DNA from: Callaeas wilsoni
Lineage: Eukaryota > Chordata > Aves > Passeriformes > Callaeidae
Reading direction: 5' to 3'
Assembly: GCA_013398955.1 (NCBI GenBank)
Contig: VWPU01012118.1
Coordinates: 1 to 64,000, forward strand
Length of the DNA stretch: 64,000 bases
The translations under genes were made by a program, and so were the position numbers. Every line of letters starts with the position of its first letter. Positions within the stretch are counted from its first letter, which is position 1. The notes beneath the pieces are model-generated. The model made no database searches. It worked only from the letters and a program-made list of their open reading frames with translations, and was not told the DNA's origin. Below are positions 37,438 to 51,179 of this stretch, one piece after another.

Positions 37438-40400
37438 AAAACAAAGATAGTGGACTACCAGTTACAGAAAGTGGGAATTGGGGATGCTTAATAAAAAGCA
37501 GATTCTTTTCATCTTTTTCCTCTGAATAACTCAAATAGCTAGTAAGTCCTCATTTAGAGATAATTTTCAAAGACACAACTGTAGTATAAAAAAGATGGGC
37601 AGTACTGTAGCATCCCAGCAATAATGTGAACTCAAGAGGCACAAATTAAGTTCCATTTCTATTGCAGACTTTACTGTGACTGTGTGCATATTATTTGCAT
37701 TTCTCTGTACCTAATGTATAACAAACACCACAAGCACTGGGATGAAGAAAATATATTACTCATGGTAAGAAACTGAGGAAAAAGCCATACAGAAGCTGAT
37801 GGCTGTGTGGCATATACCTATCACTAACATCTTTAAAAAGCTTCTTTTGCAGATTAAATTTATGCTTTGAGCACAATAATAATGTGCTACCTTAACAATT
37901 GTTACTAAATCTTATTATATAAAGGAAATATACTCATTATCTTCATACAGACAGTAATAAACTATGGATCCACACAAGTTTGAATAACTGACATAATATA
38001 AAACTACGTTTGTGACACTTAAACTGTAGGATGATAAAACACAAATTGCCAGTGAAGTGAAAAAATTTGTTTCCATTCCTCTAAAATTAGATAATACTAG
38101 TCTTTCTTTTCTGACCAAATTAATTTTTGTGAACTGACATGAACAGAACTGTGCATCTCCTCTAACAATGAAACATGACAAATTCAGCCCTACTTCCTCC
38201 TATTTATCCAATCCCTTGTTCACAGATTTCCTGAGCTCTGAAAAGGTGTGGATTGATCGTGGTATCCTGTGTCTAAGGGAAAAACACATCCTCAGGCCCC
38301 AAACCCTGGGTGCATTTGAGTTCTGTCATAAAAGCTACTTCTCATTTCCACAAATTAGTATTCCTGATACCAGAAATATATTACAAAAATACATACAAAT
38401 GTACGAGAGTTTTATTCAAGATGATATAGAAGAATGGAAGGGGGCTTCTCTCATTGAATGCAGATGACAACGAAGTATAAATGATGATTTGAAAAGGTGG
38501 TCTCTGGGTAAGTAGCTTTGTAGTTGTTTTAAGCCTGAGGAAACTGGTCTGTCCTGCAGCTTGCCAGAACACCAGTGAATACCTACCAGTATAAGCATTT
38601 AGGTTCATTTAAACAGCGTATGTGAATAAATATGTGAAGGGAACGAGCTGAGCTGAAGAAAATGATGCATTATTCATGCAGCTAACAACACTTACTCATG
38701 CCTAGTATAAATTGAAACCTAAAAGTGCAAATCTAGGACACTGAGATTTTCAATCATGCTGAGTTATATTTAAATTCAATCTATGCCAAAAATTCTGAGT
38801 TCATTTCATGTTTCCATATCAGCACAGAAGCATTTCACACTTTCTCTCACTGGCTACATTTTGGGAAACATAAATTATGAATGTAGCAGGTTTTGCAAGT
38901 GAATGGTAAAAATTGCTAGGTCGACTTCACTTGAGATGCAGTGGACATGAAATGAAGTTAAATGCATAGCACTGGTGATTAGTTTAATTGCATCTGACAG
39001 CTTCTGAAGAATAATATTTAAATCACAAAAAACCTGAAAAAGTTTTACAAGTGTGGAAAAAGAAGCTTCATTTCGCAATTCTATTTTCTTCAATGAAACA
39101 CTCATATAACACTATTTCTTATACGTCCTGTTAAACTCAAAACTGTGAAGACAACAATTTTTAGAACATGATACCTGTTTTTTTGCAATCCATGTTGTTC
39201 TAATCTCTCAGCAATTCTTATTTTCAAAATATGGAAATCATGCTGACCTCCTACACTAAGCCACTGAAAAAGCTAATTGGCATTTGCCAAGTGGAAAAAT
39301 CTTCTTTTCTGTTTTGCATAATCAGGCCCCTGTAATGACACTTTTCCCAAAGATACCTAAAAACTTCATCCCCTGACTTCACTTAGTCTTAATTACCTAA
39401 GGAACATATGGCTGGGGAAAAAAAAAAGAGAACAGACATAGCTACTGTCCTGAAAGAAGAGTTTAATTCAATGGGAGAATCTGGATCCACAAATTAAGAA
39501 AAGTCATAGTAATTTCACCTCACTAAGCCTACTTCCTTCTAATCCTGTTAAGATTTTTTATCAGAATGCCAAGACCATTTGAAGGTGAGGTGAGCTACCA
39601 CAAGCCTTACGACAGCAGAGCTCCGTTTCAGTCGGAGCCTACTGGCACAACTACAAAATAATTTGCACTGAATGCGAGCAGTTCAGCCATCTCCTCTCCT
39701 CTCACAAGCCTATGAAACAACAGGACCATGCAAATAAGAAATCTGAAACAGCAATTCTTTTTCTTACTCTAAATGCAGCACAGTTTGCCATCAGCTTCAC
39801 AGGCCTTTGCTTTCTAGCACTCCTGCCAGAGTATGTGTGCATAGCACAGCAGAGCAGGCACACCCCGCGAGTTTAAAAGCAGCACTTTAGCATAATGTTG
39901 TACCTGGACTAACTGGTTGCTGTCACACAAACTACCACTACTTCTGTAAGAAGAGGGAGAACGTGAATCCACTGTGTGGTTTTTCCACATGGTTTGCTTC
40001 TTCCACTGAACAAGTCAATTAAATTTTATGTAATTGCCATTAGGAAAATGAACTTGATGAAAAATCTGCAGACAGATCCAAAATGACTATTATCAGACTG
40101 GAAATTCTTTTTCTTTTGAGGTTTTCCAGTCTTTAGAGAGGAAAGCAGCCGTAGCTGAGAAGTTACTTTAATTTACTTCTACACTGTCCTTCAGAGGACT
40201 GAACAAGATCTCTGAAAGAGCGTGAATGAGACCAGTTCTCCTTAGGCTAGAAAGGATTCAAACCCTGCTCCAGAGGACTTTGCACAGTTTGTCTCCCAAG
40301 AAGAGTGTTAGGCAAAAGGTCTTGGTCAGATAACATGTTATCATGTTCAGTTTCAAAAGAGAGAAGTAGGCAAGAGTCAGATTTAAACACTTTATAATGG

Positions 40401-41420
40401 ATTAGTCACTCACAGTGTGAGCGATGTAACAGGCAACTCTGAATTTCTCTTGTACAGAAAATCACTACACCACTGAGACCCATTTCTGAGCCTATTTCAG
40501 ATCTGAAAGGATGTGGAGAAAATATCATGCCGAGTTTTGCTTTTTAAACAACAAATTCAGCCTGGCCAAAGTCTTTTTTCAAGACCAAATAGAATACTAG
40601 CTGATCCAACGTTTAAGGCTTTACAGCTTTCTCGACTCCAAAGAGAAGCACATACTGTGGTAATATGATTACAGAATTTCCAGCAGCTAGCACAGCCTTC
40701 AGACAGGCATATTATTGGCAGCAGCTGCTCAAACAAGTATTCACCTCACTGTGCTCACAATATCCCAGCAATTGAAGGAGTGAGAAATTATGTCAATGAA
40801 ATCAGCCTCCTCTGAAAGCTTGCAGAGTGTGCTTCCATAGCAATCCAACTACTTGATGAACAATTACAGTTGCCAATTTGACAAACTCTTTTCAAGGTTA
40901 TTTAAATCTATCAAGGTTATTTCATCACTGGAAAGAAAGATTTTAATAGTCTGGATATAACCAAGTTAGCACCTAAGCCACTAACCTTCCCAAGTACTAG
41001 GCATTTCATCGAATTATCATCCAACGTAAAACAGGAGATTACAACAGTAAAAGGCTAAGATAAGGCTTTTGTGACAATTAATCTGACACAATTTAATTAT
41101 GCATACACATATGAATCCACTATACCTACAGTCCAACAAAACAGAAGGGAACAAAGACTACCAAAGCGGAGGCTTAGCAGCTTCTCTCAGGGATTTTTCT
41201 CTAAGGCCATTTCTCTTCCTTTTGCTTGATTGGGTACCTTTCACATCTTCCTTCCTTAGAAAACATTTCCACTTGGTGACCAGCTGCCCTAGCGTGTAAA
41301 AGATTACAATCTAAAGCATCTCATGATTATAGAGATAATTTACACAATAAAATTTATATGTACCTCAATGGATAGAACTTCCAGTAATAATATGAAAACT
41401 CATTTGAGAGAGCATCACCT

Positions 41421-41439
41421 AAAAAAAAAAAAAAAAAAA
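41421..41439. repeat. Poly-A tract (A19)
   Basis: Nineteen uninterrupted A, followed by GAGAGAG. No retroposon body was recognised upstream. Confidence 0.95.
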
Positions 41440-43934
41440 GAGAGAGGTTATAAAAAAGAATCAAATCACCTGAAAGACGAGTCAAGTTATTAAGAAAACA
41501 GATGGATTGCCACAGATTTTCAAAACAAATAGCTCTATGAAAATACTCATTATGAATACACAGATTATTACATGTTAGTGAAACATGGATACAGCACACT
41601 CATTTGCTATAACATCAGCTAAGTCTAATTTAAAACACTTCTAGTCTGTGCTTTATACATCCCTGTACAAGAGGGAAAATACTAAATCAACATTTGTTCT
41701 TATTGTGGCATAGGTGTCTACCACAGCCATATGGTAGAAAAATAAATACATGAAAACTCATATTCTTATATGTTTCCATATTTGCATTTTGTAATCGCAA
41801 TGCATGTATAGTTATATAATTGCTTAATCTTGATTTCCAATTCCACCCATATAAGCATAATTACATACTCCAGTATTTTTTGAAATCCTGATCTCAGTTT
41901 TGATCTAGCTTCCTTACTAAACTGATTTTAGAGCAGAGAAAAAGTTGTTTATCAGTTATTTCTCATGACAGTGACGGGATTTTTAAATACCATTATCCTC
42001 TGAGATCTAGAGGATCTAGAGGAGCCTGCTTGCCTGACAGGCAAGAGAGAAAGAGAGACGCCCTTTTTCAGGTTGTTTCCTCCTGGATTTGTGTCCAAAC
42101 CAGCACAATGGTGCCAATACAGCGCTGATACAGTTCCAAGTAAGTCATCATAGCTGTTCATTAATATCATCTGAAGATCTGGACCTTACATCAGTTGTGA
42201 AAGCCCAGTAGACCTAAACTTATGCCTCTTCATTGTTCATGGCCTTTACATGTCCCAACTGCTATTATTCTATTGGACCAGCACAAAAAGGTTTCATTCA
42301 GAACATTCACAAATGCCATTCCTCAATCAGATCACCCCTATACAAGTGCAAGAATAATGACCACAACAGAAAAAAAACAATGATTCCCTTGAGAGTTTTG
42401 GTGGCCAGAAAGCTCCACAGATAGAGCTGTCAGGTCATTTGGAAACCTCAAGCCAGTCCTGAAGGTATTTTTGATGCAAAAATGAAACTTCAAACTATGA
42501 TGGGATGAAAAATCTGAAAGTAAAGGGGAAAAAAATTTAGAAATCCCTCCTTCTTTCCTCTTTTTCCAAGTCTCCTAGATTGGTAATTGGATTAGTTCAG
42601 TCAAAATTTTAAACTGAAAATTTTATCAGATCTTCTGAGTCTCCACCATTTCTAATTCTAATTAAAACAAAAACATTGTTCAAAAAGCAATATTGTAAAG
42701 AAACTGAAAATTAAACAAGTCAAGAAAACCACTCCGCAAAACCATCATTTTTCAGAAAAAGCCTTTGGTTCTTATGAATGAATATTATCTGATGACATGG
42801 CATTTGCCACAGAATTCTATTTGATGGAAACTTCTATAACACTGTTTTGCCATTTCAGATGAAAACCTGAAATGATGAGAATCCAAACAGAAAATCTTCT
42901 AAGATGCCATGTAAGATACCATGGGAATCTGTTTCTTTCTAATTACCAGGTAATGATATGCTAGATGTTGGGTTTTTTAAAATGTAGGTGCAAAGGAATC
43001 ACTTAGACATTTACATCTAAAATCCTCTGTTTATCTAGAAGAAGAACTATCTGCCAGTGTTGTATGCTGGCTAGATATGCTGAGTGCATTACCAACAGTC
43101 TTCAGCTTCAGCAAATTACTTTATTAAATTTTCCTGGCAAGAGTTTACTCTGTATGAAAAATGGATGTATTCAATGCACTTCCAAATTGTTAAGTGACAT
43201 GTTCTTAATGATTCTTTAAAAGATTTCAAAGGACAAAGATAGAGTGTGGAACTTCAGGTCAAAAAACTAGCAGATTTTTCACTAGGATGTCTTTGTTGAA
43301 TAAAACACTTTACCATAGGTTATTTCGCAGCCTGAACACATCATTGTTTTGTCAGATAAAGACATAGCGTTGGCCTTTGAGGCCTGGAGGAAAGGAAAAG
43401 CTATGATTCTTTTGTTGGCAACATACAACCGTTAATGAATCCTCAGCACACTGGCATTTTTTCATTATATTCTGTGCAAGTATTTTCAAAGTAAAATCCC
43501 ATTGGCTATATTTCACTCAGAGTCTCTTTGGGGGCTCTTGTTGCTCTTTCAGTATAACAGCAATAAAAAGATCCGTGGAGACGTGCTGATGAAATAATGT
43601 AAAAATGCCTACAAGACGTGCCTGTACTTCACTAGACTGAGGTGTGTTCTCATAATATAGGCAAAGATAAATTATAACTTGAAATACTAGTTGGAAGTTT
43701 TGAGATTTACATTTCATTTAAGCAGAATTTGAATGCATATAAACAGGAATCTCCTAACTCATTCTGACATTGTCTATAATAAGGAAACTGTACAGTAGCA
43801 GCTTTAACAGTCTTTGTCAATGTAATTATCTAAGCTGAAGCTGAAAGGCCAACCTTGAATATCGTATGCAAGCTAATCAGGTAAATAGGTCACAACAAAA
43901 GATTTTAGCAGCGTAATTTTCAGTTACTCATACA

Positions 43935-43992
43935 ATCATAGAATAATTTAGGATGGAAAAGACCTCTAAGTTCATGGAGTCCAACTGTTAAT
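43935..43992 (-). mobile_element. Short CR1-type 3' end fragment
   Basis: About 58 bases match the reverse complement of the CR1 3' terminus: AATCATAGAATAATTTAGG, then ATGGAAAAGACCTCTAAG and GGAGTCCAACTGTTAA. Both the terminal TTCTATGATT-type end and the conserved block next to it are present. It is too short to assign to a subfamily. Confidence 0.85.
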
Positions 43993-45258
43993 CATGTTTA
44001 CTCTTGTACAGTATATGGACATGCAAAGTAACTACAGTCTAATACAGGATTCTGAGCTCTCAAAGAACATGTTTTACCATGGTTTCTCCTGTAGAGATGG
44101 TAGATGAAAAAGCACTGATGAAAGCAATGTTGGTATATCTATTATTGATGATTGGGGAAAAAAGGTAATTAACAAAAAGAAATTCCCATATGCATACAGA
44201 TGATTGAGTGAAGACTAGATTGACTACAAAGACGTACAAACTGCAACACATATAGAGAAAATAATTTTGGGAACTCGAAGTGATAGCTTCCTTCTCCAGA
44301 TTTTTGAAAACAGGAACTCGTAATTAGTCTGACATCTAATCAGTTACAAAGTTCCCCTAGAAATAGAACTGATCAGCACTTCAAATTTCCACTTCACAGG
44401 AAACAAAGGCATTTCAAAATCTGACCTCATTTCAATTCAGAATAAATGAGAGTACTCTCAATATTTCCTTTGAAATACAATTAAAAATGCTGTGTTAAAA
44501 CTGATTTTTTTCATGCTTATAATTATATTTTTCTCTTATTCTATTACAGGCACATGCTATATATATATATATGTTATTGGATGTTGTCAATGCATAGCAT
44601 TATTTATATTATCAAGTTGTCATACTATATCATGACATACCAAATAGTCTAGTATTCTGGTTTTATATTATTTTTATATTATTTTCTTTTAAAAGCAAAA
44701 GAAGTTGCTAGATTGTTTATAATGAAATCCCTTATTTTTGAATCAGGGCTGCCTAGCATTTTAAGAACTGTGGCTTGGTAGGGGTTTTGGGCCTCCCAGA
44801 AATCAAATTTATCATTTCCTGGAGATGGACAGGCTCAGTAGTAGTTTGAGGAACTAGATGCTCAGCATAACTGTATGAAAATTTTACAGACCTGAGACAA
44901 ATTCACCCTTCAGCTCACACAGTTCACAGGCCAGCAGTTCAGTAACTCTGCTATAAACTACATTGGTTTTTATTTCTGCTGCAATGACACAGTGTGGTAC
45001 TTTGATGCAAAATGTATTGTTTTCCTTTCAGTGCCAAGTAGCATAGTGAAGAAATCAGGCTTTTGATGTTTCTGAATACTCCCTGGACACATTTTCCTTT
45101 GAATATCCTTGTCGTCATAAAAATATTTGTTATTTTGTCAGATGCTCTTTATTAATCACTCCTTGCACTCACAGATAAGGAAAAGACTAGAGATATTTCT
45201 CACAGGTGAAATATATGCATAATGGATAATCAGAGGCAGAGGTGTACACAGACTTAAT
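43993..45258. other. AT-rich stretch without a recognisable gene
   Basis: No coding homology or repeat ends were seen. It contains the short (TA)n run at 44558-44573. Confidence 0.6.
44558..44573. repeat. (TA)n microsatellite, about 8 units
   Basis: A pure alternating TA run. Simple repeat. Confidence 0.9.
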
Positions 45259-45830
45259 TTATGTCATCAAATTATGCGAGCTCTCAGCTCTTCCCAAGAT
45301 TACTACTGCATGCATCTGAGTTCTGCTTAGGCTCTCATTTGGAACAAAATGACTAGTTCCCCTAAAACTGTCAAGGACTGTCTGACCATCCATGAGCCAC
45401 TCTGGCTGTCTCACTTGGACAGAGGCCACTTCACAGCTACACACACTCACATTGCCAGACCCGGTTTCCGCATCAGTCTCAGACCTCTGGATGCTTTCAG
45501 TAATTTGATCATGGTGCAACAGAATTACAGCTGGAGCTGTTGTTTCTAGGGAGCCCCGGAGCAAAGGAACCCCATGGCTTTTATGCCCTCAGTCAAAGTG
45601 CAGGGAAGTCTGGGGTCTTCCAGCTGAGTCCTCAGCTCCTGCTGTGTCTCTGAGTGTCCGGTCCCCTGGCTGGCACCAGAGGTCCCCGTGCCCTTTGTTG
45701 TGCAAAGGGTGGTTCCAGTCCACAGCCTCTCGTCTGGGGCAGAGCTGAACCTGGAGCTGGCACTGCAGCTGCTCACGGAGCTACTGGCCCTGAGTGTATT
45801 CCTCAACAAAACAAAGCTTAGGTGAAGGCC
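45259..45830 (-). other. GC-richer block with minus-strand open frames, unknown
   Basis: Two adjoining minus-strand frames (45546-45809 and 45259-45564) of 87 and 101 codons overlap slightly, in a block richer in G and C than its flanks. A TATA-like GGCATAAAAGCC lies on the minus strand at about 45574-45585, just upstream of the second frame. Neither protein is recognised. The block lies about 160 bases from the older LTR copy. It could be an LTR-like or retroposon remnant, a small exon cluster, or chance. The TATA-like box with CT-rich sequence after it is the only functional hint. Confidence 0.3.
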
Positions 45831-45987
45831 AGAGGTAATTTTTTTCCGAGGACTTCAACCTAAATTTCCTACCAACAAAATGTCACTAGGGCTGGCTCTT
45901 TCCTCCTTACACAGTCCACCAACACCATTTCAATAGACCCATTCTCAGGAGAAGAGTACTCTCAAACATGTTTAGAACACCCTTGGC

Positions 45988-46731
45988 TGTGGTGGGTGGC
46001 CCCTGTCTGGTTGTCAGGTGCCCACCACCTCTGCTATGACAACAAGCTTGTGTGTCAAGATAAGGGCAGGGAGAGATCACTCAGCAATTATTGTGATGGG
46101 CAAAATAGACTGAATTTGGGAAAATTAGCCTTATTTATAACCAAACAAATCACAGCAGGGTAATGAGAGGGAAAACCAAGTCTTAAAATATCTTCCTACT
46201 CCTCCATTTTTCCTTGGCTCAATTTCACTCCTGAATTCTCTACCTCCCAGGAGCACAAGGAGATGGGGAATGGGGGCTGTGGCCAGTGCATCACACGTTG
46301 TCTCCGCCACTCCTTCCCCCTCAGGGGCAGGATTCCCCACACTCTTCTCCCGCTCCAGTGTGGGATCCCTCCCACTGCAGACAGTTCTCCGCAAACTTCT
46401 CCAGCATGTGTCCTTCCCACAGGCTGCAGGGGAATCTCTGCTCCAGCACGTGGGGCAGAGACCTTGCTTGCCTGCAGGGCTGTTTCTTCACATATTCTCA
46501 CTCCTTTTTTCTCAAGGTGCAGTTACACACGTGTTTTCCACCCCTTCTTAGAAGTGTTATTCCAGAGGCACTACCAGTGTCACTGATGGGCTCAGCCTTG
46601 GCCAGCAGTGGGTCCATCTTGGAGCCTGCCATTACCTCTATCAGACACGTGGGGAGCTTCTGGCAGCTTCTCACAGAAGCCACCCCTGTAGGCCCCCCAC
46701 TACCAAAACCTTGCCACACAAACCCAATATA
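45988..46731 (-). mobile_element. Second, shorter and older copy of the same avian LTR family
   Basis: Homologous along its whole length to the element at 35719-36652. Shared landmarks include the TGTGGTGG start, GGGGAATGGGGGCTG, the ACATATTCTCACTCC block, TTGGCCAGCAGTGGGTCCAT, CAGCTTCTCACAGAAGCCAC and the ACAAACCCAATA end. It is 744 bases, about 190 shorter, largely through missing internal sequence. It still shows two 46-base units (starting near 46350 and 46396). The TATA-type box has decayed (CTTCTTAGAAG where the other copy has CTTCTTAAATATG) and the flanks TTGGC and CTCAG do not match, so no target duplication is seen. Orientation follows the better copy. Confidence 0.85.
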
Positions 46732-48132
46732 CTCAGGTATCATGCTCCATGTATGCAGTACATAACCCTGTTAACATCTTACAGAAATGTCACTAGCAGC
46801 CCTGAGACAACCTTTACCTCGCTGCACACATTTTCAGCAGAAAAAGCACAACTTAAAATTTCTGTCCCCAGAGGGACCAGATGCATTCAGTGAATATTCT
46901 ACATAGATGAAGATAGTCCTGTCTAATGGAAATCACCATTAACAACATACTCCACAACTTGAAGGCCATGGGGTTTGTTCCAGAGGTATTAACATTCACT
47001 CGCCTGTCATCATGTTTTCTATTCAAAAACTATTTCCTCCTCTGATATGAGGAGTTTGATTTCACAGGTACAGTTGAAATGAGCAATGCTCTGTTCTGGA
47101 ATATCAAGAGTGAACAGTAGCTACTAGAAAGCTGCAGTCCCTACTGGAAAATAGGGCATTATTTACAAAAGGCAACAGCAGTTGTAACATTAACAGACAG
47201 AAGCGAGTCTTGCATAGAAAAGTACAGGTAGGTTGTGTTAAACATCATTAAAATAATGGGGGCTTTTCTGGATACTGTTTCAATGAGAGAGAGAGGTAGA
47301 AAAACATGAACAAAACTCTAGAAAGGTAACATCAAAATGCAGCTATAAAAGCACTAAGACACTCATTTCAAGCTAAGAGCAACCCTGCTTTGTTTCTGCT
47401 GCCCCCAAGCTGCTCATTCCTATCTGCACCTGTTTTATATACACTGGCTTTGTTACATAGCCTGGCTTCAAAAACACAGTTTGAGAGGGTGGGCAACTGT
47501 ATACACGTGCAAGAAGTTTTGAAAGGATTGTCCCACCAATCATCCTGTAAGACTGTGATCTCGCGGGACTACCATATGAAATTACTTTTATTTAAGTGTT
47601 GACTGGAACTGTTGAAATCTTAAGAAATTAATTTATCTTCTTGTGATTAAAGAAAGAATCGTATTTTGGTTCTTTGAGGTATTTTTAATTATTTGTCAAA
47701 AAATGAGGGAATTGTCCTTAACATACACAATTTCATGTTTTTTCTGACAGAGCCTGCATGGACCTGAATTTTGCTTCAAAATAAGGTAACAGCTGATACT
47801 CATGCATGAGCTTTTTATTTTCTTGGTTTTGCACACTTGCATATAATACAGGAATTTTATTTGTCTCACAGCATAGTTTTATGAATTAGAACCTCTATGT
47901 AAATGCACTATAAGAGTGCTCTAAGAGATGACCTTCAACATTTCATTAGTGCAAAAGCATTTCTGCATCATCATAACAGTTTGTTGATTACAATTTTCAG
48001 TATATTCTGTAAAACAACTTCCCACAGAGCATAAACAGTAAAGCCATACATTAAAAAATACAAAATCTTCTTTTATGGATAATTTCAAAGAGAATATGAG
48101 GAGCGACTCTGTTTTTTCTAGTTATGTCCAAA

Positions 48133-48133
48133 T

Positions 48134-48166
<33 letters not shown>
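48133..48166. repeat. (AT)n microsatellite
   Basis: About 34 bases of alternating AT with one TTT interruption. Self-complementary and probably variable in length. Confidence 0.93.
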
Positions 48167-48316
48167 GCTCCTCAGCTGGTTCAGCTCTATGTAAGTGTGC
48201 AAAAAATAGAAGCATAATGCAGACATTTGAACTGAAGCTATATTTGCAATACCAGAACTGGAAAAATTATATGACTCTGTTCCAACTACAACACAGCCGT
48301 TATTCACAGCCACAGC

Positions 48317-48366
48317 ATATTCATTCACTTTAAATGAATATTCACTTGGCTGTGAGCAGCCAAGTG
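48317..48366. repeat. Two adjacent perfect inverted repeats (hairpins)
   Basis: ATATTCATT (48317-48325) is mirrored by AATGAATAT (48333-48341) across a 7-base loop. One base later CACTTGGCTG (48343-48352) is mirrored by CAGCCAAGTG (48357-48366) across the loop TGAG. Both stems are perfect. No function is known to me; the second stem, with a 4-base loop, is the more stable. Confidence 0.75.
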
Positions 48367-51179
48367 CCTAAACAGGAAAAGGTAAATGAAATCCAAAAGG
48401 TTATTTTCTCTTATGGTGCCCCTTGGCACAGCTTTCTGAAAGGACTACATTAATATACCCGACAATGCTAGCATTAATAGGCCTTTGTATAAACACCTTA
48501 GAAAAAACTTCATGGAAATCAATAATGAGGTATATCAGGAAATATGTTCAGCTACAAAAGGGATGGCTCCTGTCATTATCAGAAATTGATTTTAATTGAA
48601 ACAGGAAATAATCATGTACCAATAACATCAGTGTTCCTGTCACAAGAGAGTCTCTATTTTAGTGGAAGACCAACACAATCTACAATAAACAAATGTTTTT
48701 GCTTTATCACACTCTTATCTCCCATTGGATATATTCGATCTGTTGACTGGGTTAAACTCATCATGCTCTGATCCAACACGTTATTCCAAATAACCTTCAA
48801 GATAGAGAGCTACCTACTGCGAAATTAATTTGAGGACAACACAAATAGTGGGTAAACAAATTAACATAATGACTGATGAAATCTTATCTTTAATACGAAA
48901 TATGTGCACAGAAAGACAGACTGTCCTGGGAATGTTTTTGTAGTGGTCCTGAACTAGCAAAGAAAACCTTCTTTGCTGAAAGACCTCATGACTATTCACA
49001 TGAATTTTAGTCAACGTTAAAATGTTGCTATTGATGTTTCTTGTTTTTATGATTCTGAAGGAAAATGATCAGGACATTGTATATCCCTTGAATATGCACA
49101 TAAAGATGAAGCACCCACAGCAATTTTTACATCCTAAAAATGGCCTGCAGCACTGAATTGTTTCAGTCATTGAAGCTCTGAAATACTGGCTGGATCCCAA
49201 AGCAACTCAAGAGCCAAAAGACCAATTGGAATTATTTTCAGATTATTATTAAACTCACAAAGCATTTACAATATTTCTACCTTTTGATCAACAACAACTT
49301 TGCCTCCCCTGTTAATGCAACAGCTAAAATTATAGATCCGATGTAGTATATGACCTAATTGGCTGAAAATCTAATTTACTAAAAAATTAATTTACTTAAA
49401 AAACAAAATGAAAACAGTAAATTACAACATTCCATGACAAGGTAGATCATTTCCGGATCTAGTATGAAAAAGCTGAAGAATGGCAAAGGATGAAGCATGT
49501 TCTCTGTGACCAAAGAAATCAGAACATTCTGAAACTACTTTAGTGGTCAATCCACTTCCAAATATTGTAGTGGCTACCAATCAGGAGTTAACCCACTCCT
49601 GTTACAACAACTTTACTGATCTCTGGAACAACAAAAGGGTAAACAAACAATTCATTTAAAGGAGATATAAGAAAAACAGTAGAAAGCAACAAAAATCAGC
49701 ACTCTTGTTACACAGTATTCTGACAGCTGAGTTCTTCTGAAGCTTATGCTGACTACCAGACGCAGCTACAAGTGCATGTTATTATGGACAGTAATACATT
49801 TGTCAGTGACTGGATGGAGGAGAGTCAGTATTTTCACAGTATCTTAAAGACCTGCATGTTGTCATAGCTAAAATATTCATATGTTTGTCTTAGAATTTTA
49901 TTACATGGTCTTTTTAATTTGGAGAAAAAAACCCCTAGTTTTACGAAAAAATAATTAACAACTCAACAGCTCTTATCTGGAAGTTCCACAGGTGTACATC
50001 CAAAATAAAAAGCGTCTATTTAGATATCTGGAAAAGGCATACCTTGAAACTTGGTCCAACCAGACTTCTTCCTAACCACAGTCAATTTTATTTGGATCAC
50101 AGATGCAGAGGAGTACCCTGCTATTCACTGTTCATGATAAATACTTAAAGCTGACTCTACATGTGTATGTTTGTCATAAATCTGACCTTATAGTGATTTC
50201 TAACACAGAGTTTCAACCTGTTAAAGTTCTAATGTTATCTCATCATTCCTGAAAAACAATATTAGTGCATGAGCAATGCAGTGTGCTTAGAAAGGCTGTC
50301 TCCTGTCTGCAGGCACAGAAGTAATTCAAATACTTATCCCACGAGGTTTACAAGACATAACCAACACCACAGAGTGTCCCATGTGGATGGCAGCTTCTGA
50401 AAGTGAACAAATGTTTTTGACAGGGAGTAAATTCCTGTGGAGAGCTGTAAGGTTCCTTTGCCAAAATTTAGCCTTGAACTAGAACATCATATTGCTCAAA
50501 AAAACCCTCAAAATTCCCAGGTAGGGAATATATAGGAAATATATAGGCTCACATACAGGGAATAGAAACGTCCTTTTGCCTCCAGTTATCACATAATTAA
50601 CCATTCAGACAGCTGCTGAAGTTACCATTATTTCAGTTCTGCTCAGAACCAGTATTTGTTTCACCACTCTCTTAAACAGACCTGTGGCATTATCATAAAT
50701 TTAAAAACAGAAGAGTAGCGTAAGAGACATACACAGGGTAAAATCCCCAATACAAAAGTGATTTTTTTATTACAAAGCTTTAGCAGATAGAGCAATCAAG
50801 TAAACTGCTATTATAGCAGAATAAACAGTCAAGGTGATAGGGCACAGCTGGGGGGGGGCAGGGTCTGTACCTGGATCAGCCACTAGTAAAATAGTTTGTA
50901 AAGCTACGGTCTCAGACTGACAGACACAAAGCAAGCAAACAAACAAACAACAAAGATCGGTCACAGAAAGGAAGAAGAGAAAACAAAACCAGAAAAACAG
51001 GATCATAAAGTGACAAAACTATCAGAAAGACTCGAGTAAAAGGAACTCTTGTGGGTCTAGAATTACTGACTTACTGCCTATACTGAAGTATATTATTAAC
51101 AAGATATTAAGAGACTATCACAGAAACGAGCATTAAACTGCTCTTTTTTCTGAGGGCGATGATGCCTCTGCTCTTGTAA

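Larger units (their letters stand above)
36658..43934. other. AT-rich stretch without a recognisable gene
   Basis: Lies between the first solo LTR and a CR1 scrap. No retroviral gag, pro, pol or env segment was seen, so it is not the inside of a provirus bounded by the two LTR copies. Open frames of 60-100 codons lack homology. Simple repeats are listed separately; a small palindrome (CTTGCCTG, one base, CAGGCAAG) lies at 42029-42045. Confidence 0.6.
46732..51179. other. AT-rich stretch without a recognisable gene
   Basis: No coding homology or transposon ends were recognised. It contains the (AT)n run and paired hairpins listed separately and a G9 run at about 50850-50858. All open frames are under 80 codons and unremarkable. 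Confidence 0.6.

Noticed and set aside
42029..42045. Palindrome CTTGCCTG-A-CAGGCAAG
   Set aside because: A short, single near-perfect palindrome is expected by chance in 64 kb; no context supports a function.
35719..46731. A single provirus bounded by the two LTR copies
   Set aside because: The copy at 35719-36652 has its own target duplication on both sides, the two copies differ much in length and decay, and no gag/pol/env-like sequence lies between them.
46286..46765. 159-codon and overlapping frames
   Set aside because: Inside the second LTR copy; frames persist because LTR sequence is GC-rich and low in stops.
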